The notes under the pieces are model-generated. The model ran no database searches. It saw nothing but the letters and a program-made list of their open reading frames with translations, and was not told the DNA's origin. A stretch of 64,000 nucleotides of DNA from Lachnospiraceae bacterium UBA7202 (GTDB lineage: Bacteria > Bacillota > Clostridia > Lachnospirales > Lachnospiraceae), in assembly GCA_002490705.1 (NCBI GenBank), contig DKUO01000049.1:2774-66773 (forward strand), given 5' to 3'. A program made the position numbers and the translations under genes. Positions 15,498-25,286 of this stretch are shown piece after piece; position 1 is the first letter of the stretch, and every line of letters starts with the position of its first letter.

Positions 15498-18347
15498 ATG
15501 ATTGATTTAGAAAAACTGAATCCCATATTGGAAGGATACAAGGCGTACTTTCCGAGCCATTGGGATGATGAGAAATATAAGTGGGAGGCTATCAAACACT
15601 TCCAGGATCACTGGAATATTGATGCCGAAAACTTTGGAGAGATGTTCAAGCAGGCAACAGATAAGACATTCAATCTGTTGGCATCCGGCTATGCTTATCC
15701 ACGGGGTATGATCACAAACTTTGCCAAAGCTGATGATGAAGCAACAAGGGCAATGTTCCGAAATCTTTTCGATGAATCTCAGGATCTGGCAGCAAGGGTG
15801 GATGCTTTTCAAACGGCAGCCGAAGAAATGCGATCGAAGTATGACGATGGTACCTGGAGGAACCATTATCAGAACACAAATGCCATCAGCACTTATCTCT
15901 GGCTGCGTTATCCGGATAAGTATTATATCTACAAGTATGAGCTGTTCCGTGCCGCAGCTAGAGAGTTGTCATCGGATTACATGCCAAAGAAAAATGGATC
16001 CGTGGAGACTTTGATCGGCGGTTTTCAGATGTATGACGAAATCTGTGAAGCCATTAAGGCCGATTCGGAGATAGTGGAGCTTTTCAAGAATGGTATTACA
16101 GCGAGCTGCTATCCTGATCCAGAACTTAAGACCGCAACTATAGATGTCGGGTTCTATCTTGCACGTTTTTATCTGAGCGCCCAGAATGCAGAGAAGGATG
16201 AGAATGAATGGTTTCCGAAGACGGAGGACTACACACCGGAACTTGGCGTAGAGGACTGGATTGAGTTACTGAATGATAGCTCTGTATTTACAGGAAGTAG
16301 CCTGAAAATTGTTAAGAGGTTGAAGGATTATGGCGGTGCAGCTACATGCAAGCAGCTTTCCGTCAAGTATGGTGAGAATCCGAATTTTTATAATAACGGA
16401 TCACAGTCACTTGCCAAGAGAATTGCTGAGAAAACGGGCTGCCCGGTTATGATCAGAGATACAGAGAATTCACGTTGGTGGCCGATCCTTTATGTCGGAA
16501 AAGAAGCCGACAGCTCCACAGATGGCGTGTATATTTGGAAACTGCGGGATGAGCTGTCAGAGGCTTTGGAGAAGGTCGATCTGAGTGATATTCCTCTGTA
16601 TGTAGATGATACTCCTGCAATATGGAAAATCAGTCACGGGTCGATATCGGAAAGAAACAGATCGATATTTGAAGACCGGAAAGTAGCGGTTGTTCATAGC
16701 ACAACAAAAGCGAAGGCTGTTTCAAAGGTCTCTCAGGGTGAGAGCTTTATGGACAGCATTAAAAAAGGCGATTACTTCTATCTGTGTTACGGAAACAGCA
16801 TCAGAATCCTGGGTCAGTTTACAACTGATAAGCCAGTGCTTAATCCGGAGATGGAAGACGGATGGTATGAAAGGTCCTATCGTGTTATCGCCGAATCAAA
16901 GGATACTTCTGCGTATAAGGGTGTCCAGAAATGGTGGTCACCAAATGATAACTCTACCTGTATCAGAGTTGATAACGATGACCAGAAGTTGTTTGAAGAA
17001 GCCATTCTTGTTCCATATTTTGATATGACGATAAACAAGCTGTTTGGAGATGCTGATCAGAAGCAAGGCTATTGGTGGCTGACTGCTAATCCAAAGATAT
17101 GGAGTTTCGCTGATCTTAAAGTCGGTGAAGAGCAGAGCTATACGCTGTATAACGAAAATGGTCATAAGAGACGTATTTTCCAGAACTTCCTTGACGCAAA
17201 GGTCGGTGACATTGTGATCGGTTATGAAGCAAATCCCGTAAAGAAGGTAGTTGCGCTTGCTAAGATTACGCAGGCCAATGATGGAAAGTCTATCTATTTT
17301 GAAAAAACAGAAGGACTGACATCGCCTATCGAATATCTGGATCTGAAAGCGTGTCCGGAGCTTGAAAAGATGGAGTTCTTTGTTCAGCCAAACGGAAGCT
17401 TGTTCAAGCTTACTAAGGGCGAATTTGATTTTATCATGGATATCATCCGTGATGATAATCCGCTGAAACAGGCTGATGCTTCAATACAGAAATACACAAA
17501 GGAAGATTTCCTCAATAAGGTTTATATGACCGAGGAACGTTACGATGTTCTGGAAGCACTTCTCAGAAATAAGAAGAACCTTATCCTGCAGGGTGCGCCT
17601 GGTGTGGGAAAGACCTTTACAGCAAAGAAACTGGCATACGCCATGATGGGAGCGGTAGATGACTCCCGTATAGAGATGGTTCAGTTCCACCAGAATTATT
17701 CCTATGAGGATTTCATCATGGGCTATCGCCCGGACGGTGCTGATTTCAAGCTCACAGATGGTATCTTCTATAGGTTCTGTCAGACAGCTGCGAATCATCC
17801 GGACAAGGAATTCTTCTTTATTATCGATGAAATCAACCGAGGAAATATGAGCAAGATCTTCGGTGAACTGCTTATGCTGATAGAGAAGGATTATCGTGGA
17901 ACCAAGGCAACACTGGCCTATAGCGGAATGCCTTTCTCTGTGCCGGAGAATCTGTACATCATCGGTATGATGAATACGGCAGATCGAAGTCTTGCCATGA
18001 TCGACTATGCACTCAGGAGAAGGTTCAGTTTCTTTGAAATGGAGCCGGGATTTAATTCAGAGGGATTCACTAAATATCAGAATGGGTTTGCGAACGAGAC
18101 CTTCAATGCGTTGATTGACCAGATCAAGGCACTGAATAAAGAGATAACAGATGATAAATCGCTTGGACGCGGATTCCAGATCGGCCATAGCTATTTCTGC
18201 GGAAGAGAGGAAGCCGGTTGCACTGATGAGTGGATGCGTTCTGTTGTAGAATTTGATATTTTGCCTATGCTTGGAGAGTACTGGTTCGATGAGCCGGACA
18301 AGCTTTCCAGATGGGAAAAGAATTTGCGTGGAGTGTTTGATGATTAA
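15498..18347 (+). CDS. mcrB: McrB-type GTPase with internal EVE-like domain
   Basis: The 949-aa protein is the AAA+ motor of a McrBC system, which cleaves modified DNA. The C-terminal third has Walker A GAPGVGKT near 699-706, FIIDEINRGN near 775-784, and the McrB-specific MNTADRS near 825. A segment near 520-595 (YWWLTANPKIW, then VGDIVIGYEANP) looks like an EVE/PUA-type domain that reads modified bases. The first ~500 residues form a further large recognition region. ATG 15498 was chosen over 15477 because GGAGG at 15487-15491 fits it. McrC follows with an 8-base overlap. Confidence 0.9.
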   Translation: MIDLEKLNPILEGYKAYFPSHWDDEKYKWEAIKHFQDHWNIDAENFGEMFKQATDKTFNLLASGYAYPRGMITNFAKADDEATRAMFRNLFDESQDLAARVDAFQTAAEEMRSKYDDGTWRNHYQNTNAISTYLWLRYPDKYYIYKYELFRAAARELSSDYMPKKNGSVETLIGGFQMYDEICEAIKADSEIVELFKNGITASCYPDPELKTATIDVGFYLARFYLSAQNAEKDENEWFPKTEDYTPELGVEDWIELLNDSSVFTGSSLKIVKRLKDYGGAATCKQLSVKYGENPNFYNNGSQSLAKRIAEKTGCPVMIRDTENSRWWPILYVGKEADSSTDGVYIWKLRDELSEALEKVDLSDIPLYVDDTPAIWKISHGSISERNRSIFEDRKVAVVHSTTKAKAVSKVSQGESFMDSIKKGDYFYLCYGNSIRILGQFTTDKPVLNPEMEDGWYERSYRVIAESKDTSAYKGVQKWWSPNDNSTCIRVDNDDQKLFEEAILVPYFDMTINKLFGDADQKQGYWWLTANPKIWSFADLKVGEEQSYTLYNENGHKRRIFQNFLDAKVGDIVIGYEANPVKKVVALAKITQANDGKSIYFEKTEGLTSPIEYLDLKACPELEKMEFFVQPNGSLFKLTKGEFDFIMDIIRDDNPLKQADASIQKYTKEDFLNKVYMTEERYDVLEALLRNKKNLILQGAPGVGKTFTAKKLAYAMMGAVDDSRIEMVQFHQNYSYEDFIMGYRPDGADFKLTDGIFYRFCQTAANHPDKEFFFIIDEINRGNMSKIFGELLMLIEKDYRGTKATLAYSGMPFSVPENLYIIGMMNTADRSLAMIDYALRRRFSFFEMEPGFNSEGFTKYQNGFANETFNALIDQIKALNKEITDDKSLGRGFQIGHSYFCGREEAGCTDEWMRSVVEFDILPMLGEYWFDEPDKLSRWEKNLRGVFDD

Positions 18348-19425
18348 GGATAAAAGCATATTTATCAAAAACATATACTATATGCTTTCCTATGCATTTC
18401 AGATTTTGAAGCAGTCAAATTATGATGAGGTTGCTTCGGAGAGGTTTGATCATGCACAGGACCTTTTTGCTGCAATTCTTAGCAAGGGCATTGCACAACA
18501 ACTAAAACAAGGGCTGTACCGCGAATACATTACTAAAAATGAAACGCTATCCGTTATGCGTGGCAAGCTGGATATGCCGGAAACTATACGGAACCGGATT
18601 CAACACAAACGGAAGCTGGCTTGTGAATTCGATGAGCTGTCAGAGAATAATCTTCTGAACCAGATTTTGAAAACCACAATCCATTACCTTCTTATCGATG
18701 ATGGTGTCGATTTTGAACGTAAAGTGGCATTAAAGAAGTTGCTGGTCTTCTTCGATGGGATAGAACAGCTTGATCCTTCGGAAATACCATGGAGCCGCAT
18801 TCACTATCAGCGGAATAGCAAGAATTATGAGCTCCTGATCAATGTCTGCTACTTCGTATTGGATGGCATGCTTCAGACCACCGAAAAAGGTGAGTATAAG
18901 ATGGTTGCATTCTCTGATGATCATATGGCAAGACTCTATGAGAAGTTCATTTTGGAATACTATCATCAGCATCATACATATCTGTCAGAGGTCAAGGCCG
19001 GGCAGGTTAAATGGGATCTCGTTGGGGAAAACAGTGAGTCTATGATCCGATTCCTTCCTGTTATGCAGACAGATATAATGCTGCGACTGAAAGAGAAGAT
19101 TCTGATTATAGACGCAAAATATTACGGAAGAACACTGCAGAAGCAGTTTGATAAGTATTCCCTTCATTCCGGTAATGTTTATCAGATATTCACCTATGTT
19201 AAGAACCAGGATAAGGACAATACCGGAAATGTGGCAGGCATCCTTCTATATGCGAAGACGGATGAAGATATCACTCCGGACTGCATGTTTAACATGGGTG
19301 GAAATCAGATCGGGGCAAAAACGCTGGATTTGAATAAGGAATTTCCGCTGATTGCAGCTCAGCTGGATAAGCTGGCAGAGGATTTTTTTGGAATTAGAAC
19401 ACTTTGTGAAATAGAGGTGAGTTGA
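18340..19425 (+). CDS. mcrC: McrC-type nuclease subunit
   Basis: The 361-aa protein pairs with McrB. The PD-(D/E)xK nuclease core is visible as TDIMLRLKEKILIIDAKYYG around residues 245-262, with the Asp-Ala-Lys triad. The N-terminal IFIKNIYYMLSYAF is a characteristic McrC start. ATG 18340 overlaps the end of mcrB; a longer frame from 18253 would lie inside mcrB and lacks a ribosome site. Confidence 0.9.
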   Translation: MIKDKSIFIKNIYYMLSYAFQILKQSNYDEVASERFDHAQDLFAAILSKGIAQQLKQGLYREYITKNETLSVMRGKLDMPETIRNRIQHKRKLACEFDELSENNLLNQILKTTIHYLLIDDGVDFERKVALKKLLVFFDGIEQLDPSEIPWSRIHYQRNSKNYELLINVCYFVLDGMLQTTEKGEYKMVAFSDDHMARLYEKFILEYYHQHHTYLSEVKAGQVKWDLVGENSESMIRFLPVMQTDIMLRLKEKILIIDAKYYGRTLQKQFDKYSLHSGNVYQIFTYVKNQDKDNTGNVAGILLYAKTDEDITPDCMFNMGGNQIGAKTLDLNKEFPLIAAQLDKLAEDFFGIRTLCEIEVS

Positions 19426-20454
19426 ATGGATAAAGACTTAACAGTATCCCAGCTCGATCGGCAGAACATTTTGAATAATGATCTTGCTATTGCTGAGATT
19501 CAAAAACAAACGCGTATTCAGGGCATATACTTTGAAGATAAGTTGTGCTTTACGAAAAGTATGGTTGCTACATACTTTGAAGTGGAGCTTAGAACAGTAG
19601 AAAGATATGTAAGCGAAAATCAGGAAGAGATTTCTGGCAATGGATATGAGGTATTAAAAGGCAAGAGACTGAAGGAATTCCTTGCTTGTGTTAGCGAGCA
19701 GGATGTTCCCGACATAAATGTCGGGAACATCAGTAACCGAACACCGCAGTTAGCTATTTTTGATTTCAGATCATTTCTAAATCTTGCAATGCTTCTAGTA
19801 GAAAGCCCAACAGCAAAGAGCTTAAGGCAAGTAATGCTCGATATCGTCATTGATTTCATCAATCAAAAGGCTGGTGGCGCTACTAAATACATCAACCAAA
19901 GGGATAGCGATTTTATAGGTGCTTTCCTTCAGGAGGAGAATTACAGAAAAGAATTTACTGATGCTCTTCGAGATTATGTTGATATGGGAAATGCCAAATA
20001 CGGAATATACACGGATAAGATTTATCAAAGCATATTCCGGGAGAAAGCCAGAGAATATAAGCAAATTCTAAAACTATCTTCAAAAGATAGAGTGAGGGAT
20101 ACGTTCTACTCAGAAATACTTACACTTATTGCCTCGTATGAATGCGGACTTGCAGAGCTAATCAAACAGCAATCGGAGAAACTGGGAAGAAAGCTCAACA
20201 ACTGGGAATTGTCTGATTTGTTTAAAGCATTTGAGTCTTTGCCTTTATGGAAGCCTCTTATTATTCAGGCAAGAACTAAAATGGCAAGTAGAGATATGGC
20301 ATTGAGAGATGCATTCCACTATCAGTTAGAAGAATATATAAAGCCTCTTGAAAAGGAAGAATACGAACGTTTCCTCGGAGCTGCTGGAGATGAACTAGAA
20401 AAATTGATGTCGGAGAACCAAGATGTACTCAAGCGCTTGAAGGAGAGTGAATAA
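19426..20454 (+). CDS. DNA-binding protein, likely partner or antitoxin of the Doc toxin
   Basis: The 342-aa protein begins 0 bases after mcrC. An N-terminal helix-turn-helix region (FTKSMVATYFEVELRTVERYV, about 43-65) is followed by a segment resembling RhuM-type proteins and a long helical C-terminus. Its stop overlaps the start of the Doc/Fic gene by one base. Proteins of this form are regularly found before short Doc-like toxins in Firmicutes, to my knowledge, and would bind and silence them. Confidence 0.75.
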   Translation: MDKDLTVSQLDRQNILNNDLAIAEIQKQTRIQGIYFEDKLCFTKSMVATYFEVELRTVERYVSENQEEISGNGYEVLKGKRLKEFLACVSEQDVPDINVGNISNRTPQLAIFDFRSFLNLAMLLVESPTAKSLRQVMLDIVIDFINQKAGGATKYINQRDSDFIGAFLQEENYRKEFTDALRDYVDMGNAKYGIYTDKIYQSIFREKAREYKQILKLSSKDRVRDTFYSEILTLIASYECGLAELIKQQSEKLGRKLNNWELSDLFKAFESLPLWKPLIIQARTKMASRDMALRDAFHYQLEEYIKPLEKEEYERFLGAAGDELEKLMSENQDVLKRLKESE

Positions 20455-20900
20455 TGGATAGGTTTATTTATATAACTCCCGAACAAGCCAAAATTACTCA
20501 CGAGAAAACCATTCAGTACAGTGGTGGAGGAACTTTAGAGGAACTTGATTTTGGGAAATTAGAGAGCGTTCTTTATAACATACAAAATGATGATTGGTAT
20601 CCGACATTTGTAGACAAATTGACGCATCTTTTTTTCTGCACCTGCCAGTTTCATAGTTTTGCCGATGGGAATAAGCGACTTGCGATTACGCTGTCTACTC
20701 TGTTTCTTTTACTCAACGGTTATTTATCAATAGCTGAGACCTTTTTAGCAAAGACGGAAAACATTAGTTTAAATGTAGCCGCCAGTAAGATAGATAAGGA
20801 ATTACTGCACAAAATAATGGAAGCCATTATGAATGGAAGTTATGATGAGGATGAAGCATTAAAACTGGAAATCTACAATGCAATTAACAGAGAACTATGA
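20454..20900 (+). CDS. Doc/Fic-domain toxin
   Basis: The 148-aa protein has the Fic-fold motif HSFADGNKRLAI near residues 67-78. GNKR in place of GNGR is the Doc signature; Doc phosphorylates EF-Tu and stops translation. Length fits Doc (about 125-150 aa). It forms a toxin pair with the gene before it and is the last gene before a strong terminator, closing the defence operon. It might act as an addiction module or as a last line of defence. Confidence 0.85.
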   Translation: MDRFIYITPEQAKITHEKTIQYSGGGTLEELDFGKLESVLYNIQNDDWYPTFVDKLTHLFFCTCQFHSFADGNKRLAITLSTLFLLLNGYLSIAETFLAKTENISLNVAASKIDKELLHKIMEAIMNGSYDEDEALKLEIYNAINREL

Positions 20901-20907
20901 CAGCTAT

Positions 20908-20948
20908 ATAGCGGCCTCCGGCGATGAACCGGGAGCCGCTATTTTCAT
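20908..20948 (+). terminator. Terminator of the defence operon
   Basis: Bases 20908-20915 pair perfectly with 20935-20942 and an inner GC-rich stem continues, followed by a short T run. It lies 8 bases after the Doc stop. Confidence 0.75.
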
Positions 20949-20981
20949 GTCAGTCTTTTTTATATTACTCCCAACTTTTGG

Positions 20982-21044
20982 TTATCCCCAACAATTCCAT
21001 AGATGTTGATTTCTCTGGGTTGTTCACTGGAATGTTGGGGATAA
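20982..21044. repeat. 17-bp inverted repeat with 28-nt spacer beside the tyrosine recombinase
   Basis: Bases 20982-20999 and 21028-21044 are reverse complements apart from one extra A (arms start TTATCCCCAACA). The structure lies just 3' of the minus-strand recombinase. It has no T run typical of a terminator, so it may be a recombination or protein-binding site. Confidence 0.55.
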
Positions 21045-21047
21045 AAA

Positions 21048-22076
21048 TTATCGAAGGCCGCAGCGGCGGGCAAGCCCGTCTTCATCATCGTCATCCCACA
21101 AAGGTTTCTCATTTGAAACTTCCGGGGGCTGCACCTTCTCCATTGCCCCACGCATCTGGTCAATAGATGGCAGAGCATAAATCTTAGTAGTTTCGATGCT
21201 GGAATGCCCAAGCATCTTGGAAATCAATACAGCATCCACGCCATCCCTATATAAGTGGGTAGCACGTTCGGCCCGGAGCAGGTGGGGATATACGCGTTCA
21301 GGCATATCCGGGCAGGTCTTTCTTGCCTCGTCCGCATACTGCTGGATAAAACGTTCAATAGTGCTTGTGCTGATCCTCCCGGTGTTTCCTTTTATGGTCG
21401 TATAGAAAAACCAATTTCCGGGATTGTCCACGGCATCAGGGCGGTAAATAGAAAAATACTGCTTTAAATGGGCCGTGGCCTGCTCCGTGATCGCGACAGT
21501 CCGTTCCTTGTTTCCTTTTCCAATCACATGGACGGACATGGCTTTCAGGTTTACGTCCTCAACACGGAGGGCGGTAAGCTCGCCTACACGGATGGCTGCA
21601 TCATACAGGAGTACCATGATCGCACGGTTACGGATTCCAAGCCTGGAGTCCCCAGGCTGGTTAAGCAGGGCCGCAAGTGCGTTTTCTTCAAGGAGTTTCT
21701 TCTCCCTTTTTGGCACTTTCTGCCCAGGGACTTTTGAAACATTCAGTGCAACCGACTGCAGCGTGACATTGCATTCAGAAGCATACTGGACATAGTTCTT
21801 GATTGCTGAAAGCCGGACATTGCAGGTGGCTGGGGAAATCCCCTGGTCTTTCATCCAGGAAACGTACTCAAGGAGCAGGTTCCTGGTGCATTCGCTGAAA
21901 CTGAATTTTGCGATGGAAATGCCTTTGTTTTCATAAAGGTATCTTCGGAACAGCGAAAGGGAATCCGTGTAGGAGCGTATTGTTTCCCGGCTCCTGCCAA
22001 GCTGCCTGGGAAGGTAGGTCTCCAGGTACTGGAGCGTCATTGAAAAGAAAAGCTGGTTATTTTTGTTGTTCTTCAT
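21048..22076 (-). CDS. Tyrosine recombinase (intact)
   Basis: The 342-aa protein has an SAM-like N-terminal DNA-binding domain (YLPRQLGRSRETIRSY) and a complete catalytic set: Arg in AIRVGELTAL, Lys in GKGNKERTV, HLLR, LGHSSIETTKIY with the nucleophilic Tyr. It overlaps the preceding recombinase gene by 20 bases. Overlapping recombinases of this type are typical of RIT-like elements, which usually carry three; here a third is not visible. GC content is higher than in the defence genes on its left, suggesting separate origin. Confidence 0.85.
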   Translation of the reverse strand: MKNNKNNQLFFSMTLQYLETYLPRQLGRSRETIRSYTDSLSLFRRYLYENKGISIAKFSFSECTRNLLLEYVSWMKDQGISPATCNVRLSAIKNYVQYASECNVTLQSVALNVSKVPGQKVPKREKKLLEENALAALLNQPGDSRLGIRNRAIMVLLYDAAIRVGELTALRVEDVNLKAMSVHVIGKGNKERTVAITEQATAHLKQYFSIYRPDAVDNPGNWFFYTTIKGNTGRISTSTIERFIQQYADEARKTCPDMPERVYPHLLRAERATHLYRDGVDAVLISKMLGHSSIETTKIYALPSIDQMRGAMEKVQPPEVSNEKPLWDDDDEDGLARRCGLR

Positions 22077-22962
22077 TAAATTTTACCTCCGGGATGACTT
22101 TTTTTGATGTTTTGTCCTTTGAACGTATGATCCTGCGGCTTTCTTCTATCTGATGGTAGTAATAAAGCGATTCACGGATGCTGCTGTGCCCAAGGAAGCT
22201 GCTGAGATATGGGAGTTTTTCCATGATGTCCGCCCCTTCCGATATCCAGATGTTAAGCCTTTCCACCACAAAGGTGTGGCGGAAGGATTTTATAGTGGGC
22301 GGGTTGCTGTCCCCGGCATAAGGAGTCCGGCTCCATGCCTTGAGGAAATAACTGCGCACGGTCACTGCATCGACCGGCTTCCCTGGCTTCATGCCGGGAA
22401 ACGCCAGGTCCGTGCCGGGGATTTCTTTCTGGATATAGGCCCTGTATTCCAAAAGCATACCGGTGATATCTTCCGTGATCCAGACAAGGCGGTCTTTGTC
22501 CCCTTTTGAATGCAGGATGCGGACCGTGCCGGCTTCCGGGTCGAAACAGTCCCAGGTAAGCCCAAGCGGTTCTGACAGCCTCATCCCGCAGCAGTAGTAG
22601 AGGCGGAACAAGACCCTGCATTCGTTCAGGATGCGCACACCGCCAGGGCCATTGGACGGGATAAGGGTATCCAGGCTCTCAAAGAAAGCGTCCCGCTCGC
22701 ATTCTGTGAATACATGGGCTTCAGGGGATTCCGTTGACTGCCCTGTCTGCGGGAGGTATGCCTGGATCCCAAGGGAAAGGATATACTTTGATACCTGGCG
22801 CAGGATGCTGACACGGATGTTCCGTGCGCTTAAGCCCTCCGTCTCCTTTTGCACTGACCATGCATCGGCCAGTTCCTTTGTGACAGTTTTGCCGGAGAAA
22901 CCGTTCCCAGCGCAGAACGTGTCCAGCTCTTTCAAGACATCGGAGGCAGAATTATACGCATA
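22057..22962 (-). pseudogene. Tyrosine recombinase, 5'-truncated
   Basis: The readable protein (about 292 aa from TTG 22935) starts in the middle of the usual N-terminal domain, at VLKELDTFCAGNGF. The frame stays open beyond that codon without ATG or ribosome site and runs into the neighbouring gene. The catalytic domain has MRLSEPLGL, KGDKDRLV, SFRHTFVV and LGHSSIRESLYYYH. In the first box Lys stands where most family members have His (KSFRH). I read it as a gene that lost its first ~20-40 codons at the junction near 22.96 kb. Confidence 0.7.
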
Positions 22963-22965
22963 AGA

Positions 22966-23670
22966 GACAAGATTGTGAATCTGTTTGTGAAGAGAATCTA
23001 CTGCGGGGACTGTGGAAAACGGATGCGTTTCGTGAAGGGAAATAACGCTTTAAAAGATAAGAATTTCTACTATACGAACTACGTGTGCGGAGGTTACTTA
23101 GACAGCGGATACCGAAACTGCAGCAGACATGGAATCCGATATCAGGATGTGGTGGATGCTGTATTTGCTGCTATGCAGGTACAGATGGAATGCGCACTTA
23201 ATCAGGAGAAGATGCTGCTGAAGCTTCGTGGAACAGCAAAAGAGCGTAACCTGATTGATCAGTATGTTGCGAGGGTCAATTATCTGACTCAGGAGCTGAA
23301 GAAGGTTAATTCGCGCAGAGAGGGACTGTTTGAGAGCTTTGCAGAAGGAGTACTGGATGAGGCAGATTATCAGTACGCAAAGAAAGCCTATGATGAAGAA
23401 TATGATCGTCTGGAAAAACAGCTTTCAGAAGCGAAGCAGAGGAAGAAGGAGCTGGATGGTGTGCTGACAGCGAATAATGAATGGCTTCAGGCTATGCATG
23501 AGGTCCAGGGATCCTCAGAGTTGGATCAGGGTTTGGTTAATGCTCTTGTTAAGAAGGTTCTGGTTTATGAGGATAACCGTGTCGAAGTAGAGTTCAAGTA
23601 CAAAGAACAGAAAGAAGTATTCGACCGGATATTCATGGAACTGAAGAAGGGAGCTGTTCAGAATGGGTAA
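22966..23670 (+). pseudogene. Large serine recombinase, C-terminal half only
   Basis: About 232 residues remain: the zinc-ribbon CGDCGKRMRF (near the start), a second Cys pair (CGGY, NCSRH), a coiled coil of about 80 residues, and the usual C-terminal VKKVLVYEDNRVEVEF. The catalytic N-terminal domain with its Ser is absent and is not found elsewhere in the window. A GTG at 22975 could start translation but lacks a clear ribosome site. The intact recombinase that follows overlaps its stop, as in the usual tandem arrangement of these genes. Confidence 0.85.
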
Positions 23671-25282
23671 ATGGGTGATAGGAAAATACATCCGGTTATC
23701 TCAGGCTGATCGGGATCTGATGATAAAGGAAAACAAGGCTGAAAGTGAGAGTATTTCACACCAGAAAGCTTTGATCCAGAATTTTATCAGTGGTGATCCT
23801 GAGCTTGCAGGATGTGAACAGTATGAGTTTTTCGATGATGGATACAGTGGCACCAATTTCGAGCGGCCTTCCTTTGAGCGACTGTTGGAAAAGATCAAGA
23901 ACGGTGCCATCAACTGTGTCATAGTGAAAGACTTTTCCAGATTCGGACGTGATTATATTGAGCTGGGTGACTACTTGGAACGGATTTTCCCGTTCCTGGG
24001 AGTTCGCTTCATTTCCATCAATGATCATTACGACAGTCAGGATTATAAGGGAACTACCGGCGGTCTCGATGTCGTCATGAAGAATATTGTTTATGATTAC
24101 TACAGCAAGGATTTGTCTGTAAAGGTCACGACGGCGAAACGCGCTAAAATGAAGCGCGGTGAATATATTGGAGGTCATGTGCCGTATGGGCTGAAAAAGG
24201 ATCCTGACGATTATCATAAGTTGGCAGTGGATCCAGAGGCAGCTGCGGTTGTCAGAGAAATCTTTGAGGCTGCGATTGACGGGATGCGCATTTCTGATAT
24301 AGCCAGAATGCTGAATGAAAAAGGATATGAGACTCCGGCACGTTACTATCAGCGGAAGCATCCGGAGAAAAAGAAATTTGAGAATACTTCAGAGCTTGCG
24401 TGCTGGAATCACAATTCCGTCAGACGGATACTGAAGCAGGAAATGTATTATGGTGCTGTTGTTGGTCACAAACGTGAGGGCATTGGTGTCGGTTGGAAGC
24501 ACTCTGTAGCAGTACCAAAGGAAGAGCAGGTTATTGTTGAGAATAAGCATCCGGGGATCATAACGAAAGAAGAGTTTATCAAGGCTCAGAAAATATTCCG
24601 GGAAAAGCGGCCGACAAAGCGTGTGACAGAAAAGGATTATCCTCTATGGAGAAAAGTCAAGTGTGGCACCTGCGGAAGGGCAATGCCTTTTAAGGATAGG
24701 ATTATTCGGGGAAGACCTTACAGATATTTTGCCTGTCCTCATGCTCAGGTGCAGGTTGAGGAGAACGGCTGCAGTAAGGAATACATCCGGGAGGATGTTC
24801 TGAACGGTGTTGTCTGGGAATCTATCAAAACATTGCTGGCAGCAGCTGATGGGGTGAAGGAACAGGTGAAGCAGAAACAAAAGGAAGCCGATCAGACTAA
24901 TACCAAGCTTGTAAAGAAGCTAGCAAAGCTCCAAAAGGACAGGGAGAAGTGCGATGCGGAAAGGTTTGCAAATGTGGACCAGTTTATGGCTGGCACATTA
25001 GATAAAGAGGTATATCAGAGTAGGCGTGCAGATCTGACGCGGAAGGCGGATCGACTCGACGCTGAGATCGCAGAGCTGGAAGCAAAGTATCATGAGGCTG
25101 AAGTGATACAGGATGATGGAGTGCAGAATGCTTTGGAGATGCTGGACATGTTCTCTGACACAACAGAACTGGATCAGGATATTGTGGGGGCACTGATCGA
25201 AAAGGTTCTGGTCTATGATCCGAGGCATGTGGAGATACGTTGGAGATTCTCAGATGAAGTTATGAAACTGCTGCAGGGATGA
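23663..25282 (+). CDS. Large serine recombinase (intact)
   Basis: The 539-aa protein has the complete order: catalytic domain with YIRLSQAD (Ser 13), DDGYSGTNFERP near 59-70 and DFSRFGRDYIELG near 92-104; the recombinase domain (GGHVPYGLKK, near 170); zinc ribbon CGTCGRAMPF and CPHAQ...GC near 333-370; coiled coil 390-480; and a C-terminal VLVYDPRHVEIRWRF. It would integrate or excise the element by a Ser-linked strand exchange. It sits at the right side of the accessory block, the usual place for such an integrase. Confidence 0.93.
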   Translation: MGKWVIGKYIRLSQADRDLMIKENKAESESISHQKALIQNFISGDPELAGCEQYEFFDDGYSGTNFERPSFERLLEKIKNGAINCVIVKDFSRFGRDYIELGDYLERIFPFLGVRFISINDHYDSQDYKGTTGGLDVVMKNIVYDYYSKDLSVKVTTAKRAKMKRGEYIGGHVPYGLKKDPDDYHKLAVDPEAAAVVREIFEAAIDGMRISDIARMLNEKGYETPARYYQRKHPEKKKFENTSELACWNHNSVRRILKQEMYYGAVVGHKREGIGVGWKHSVAVPKEEQVIVENKHPGIITKEEFIKAQKIFREKRPTKRVTEKDYPLWRKVKCGTCGRAMPFKDRIIRGRPYRYFACPHAQVQVEENGCSKEYIREDVLNGVVWESIKTLLAAADGVKEQVKQKQKEADQTNTKLVKKLAKLQKDREKCDAERFANVDQFMAGTLDKEVYQSRRADLTRKADRLDAEIAELEAKYHEAEVIQDDGVQNALEMLDMFSDTTELDQDIVGALIEKVLVYDPRHVEIRWRFSDEVMKLLQG

Positions 25283-25286
25283 ATAC

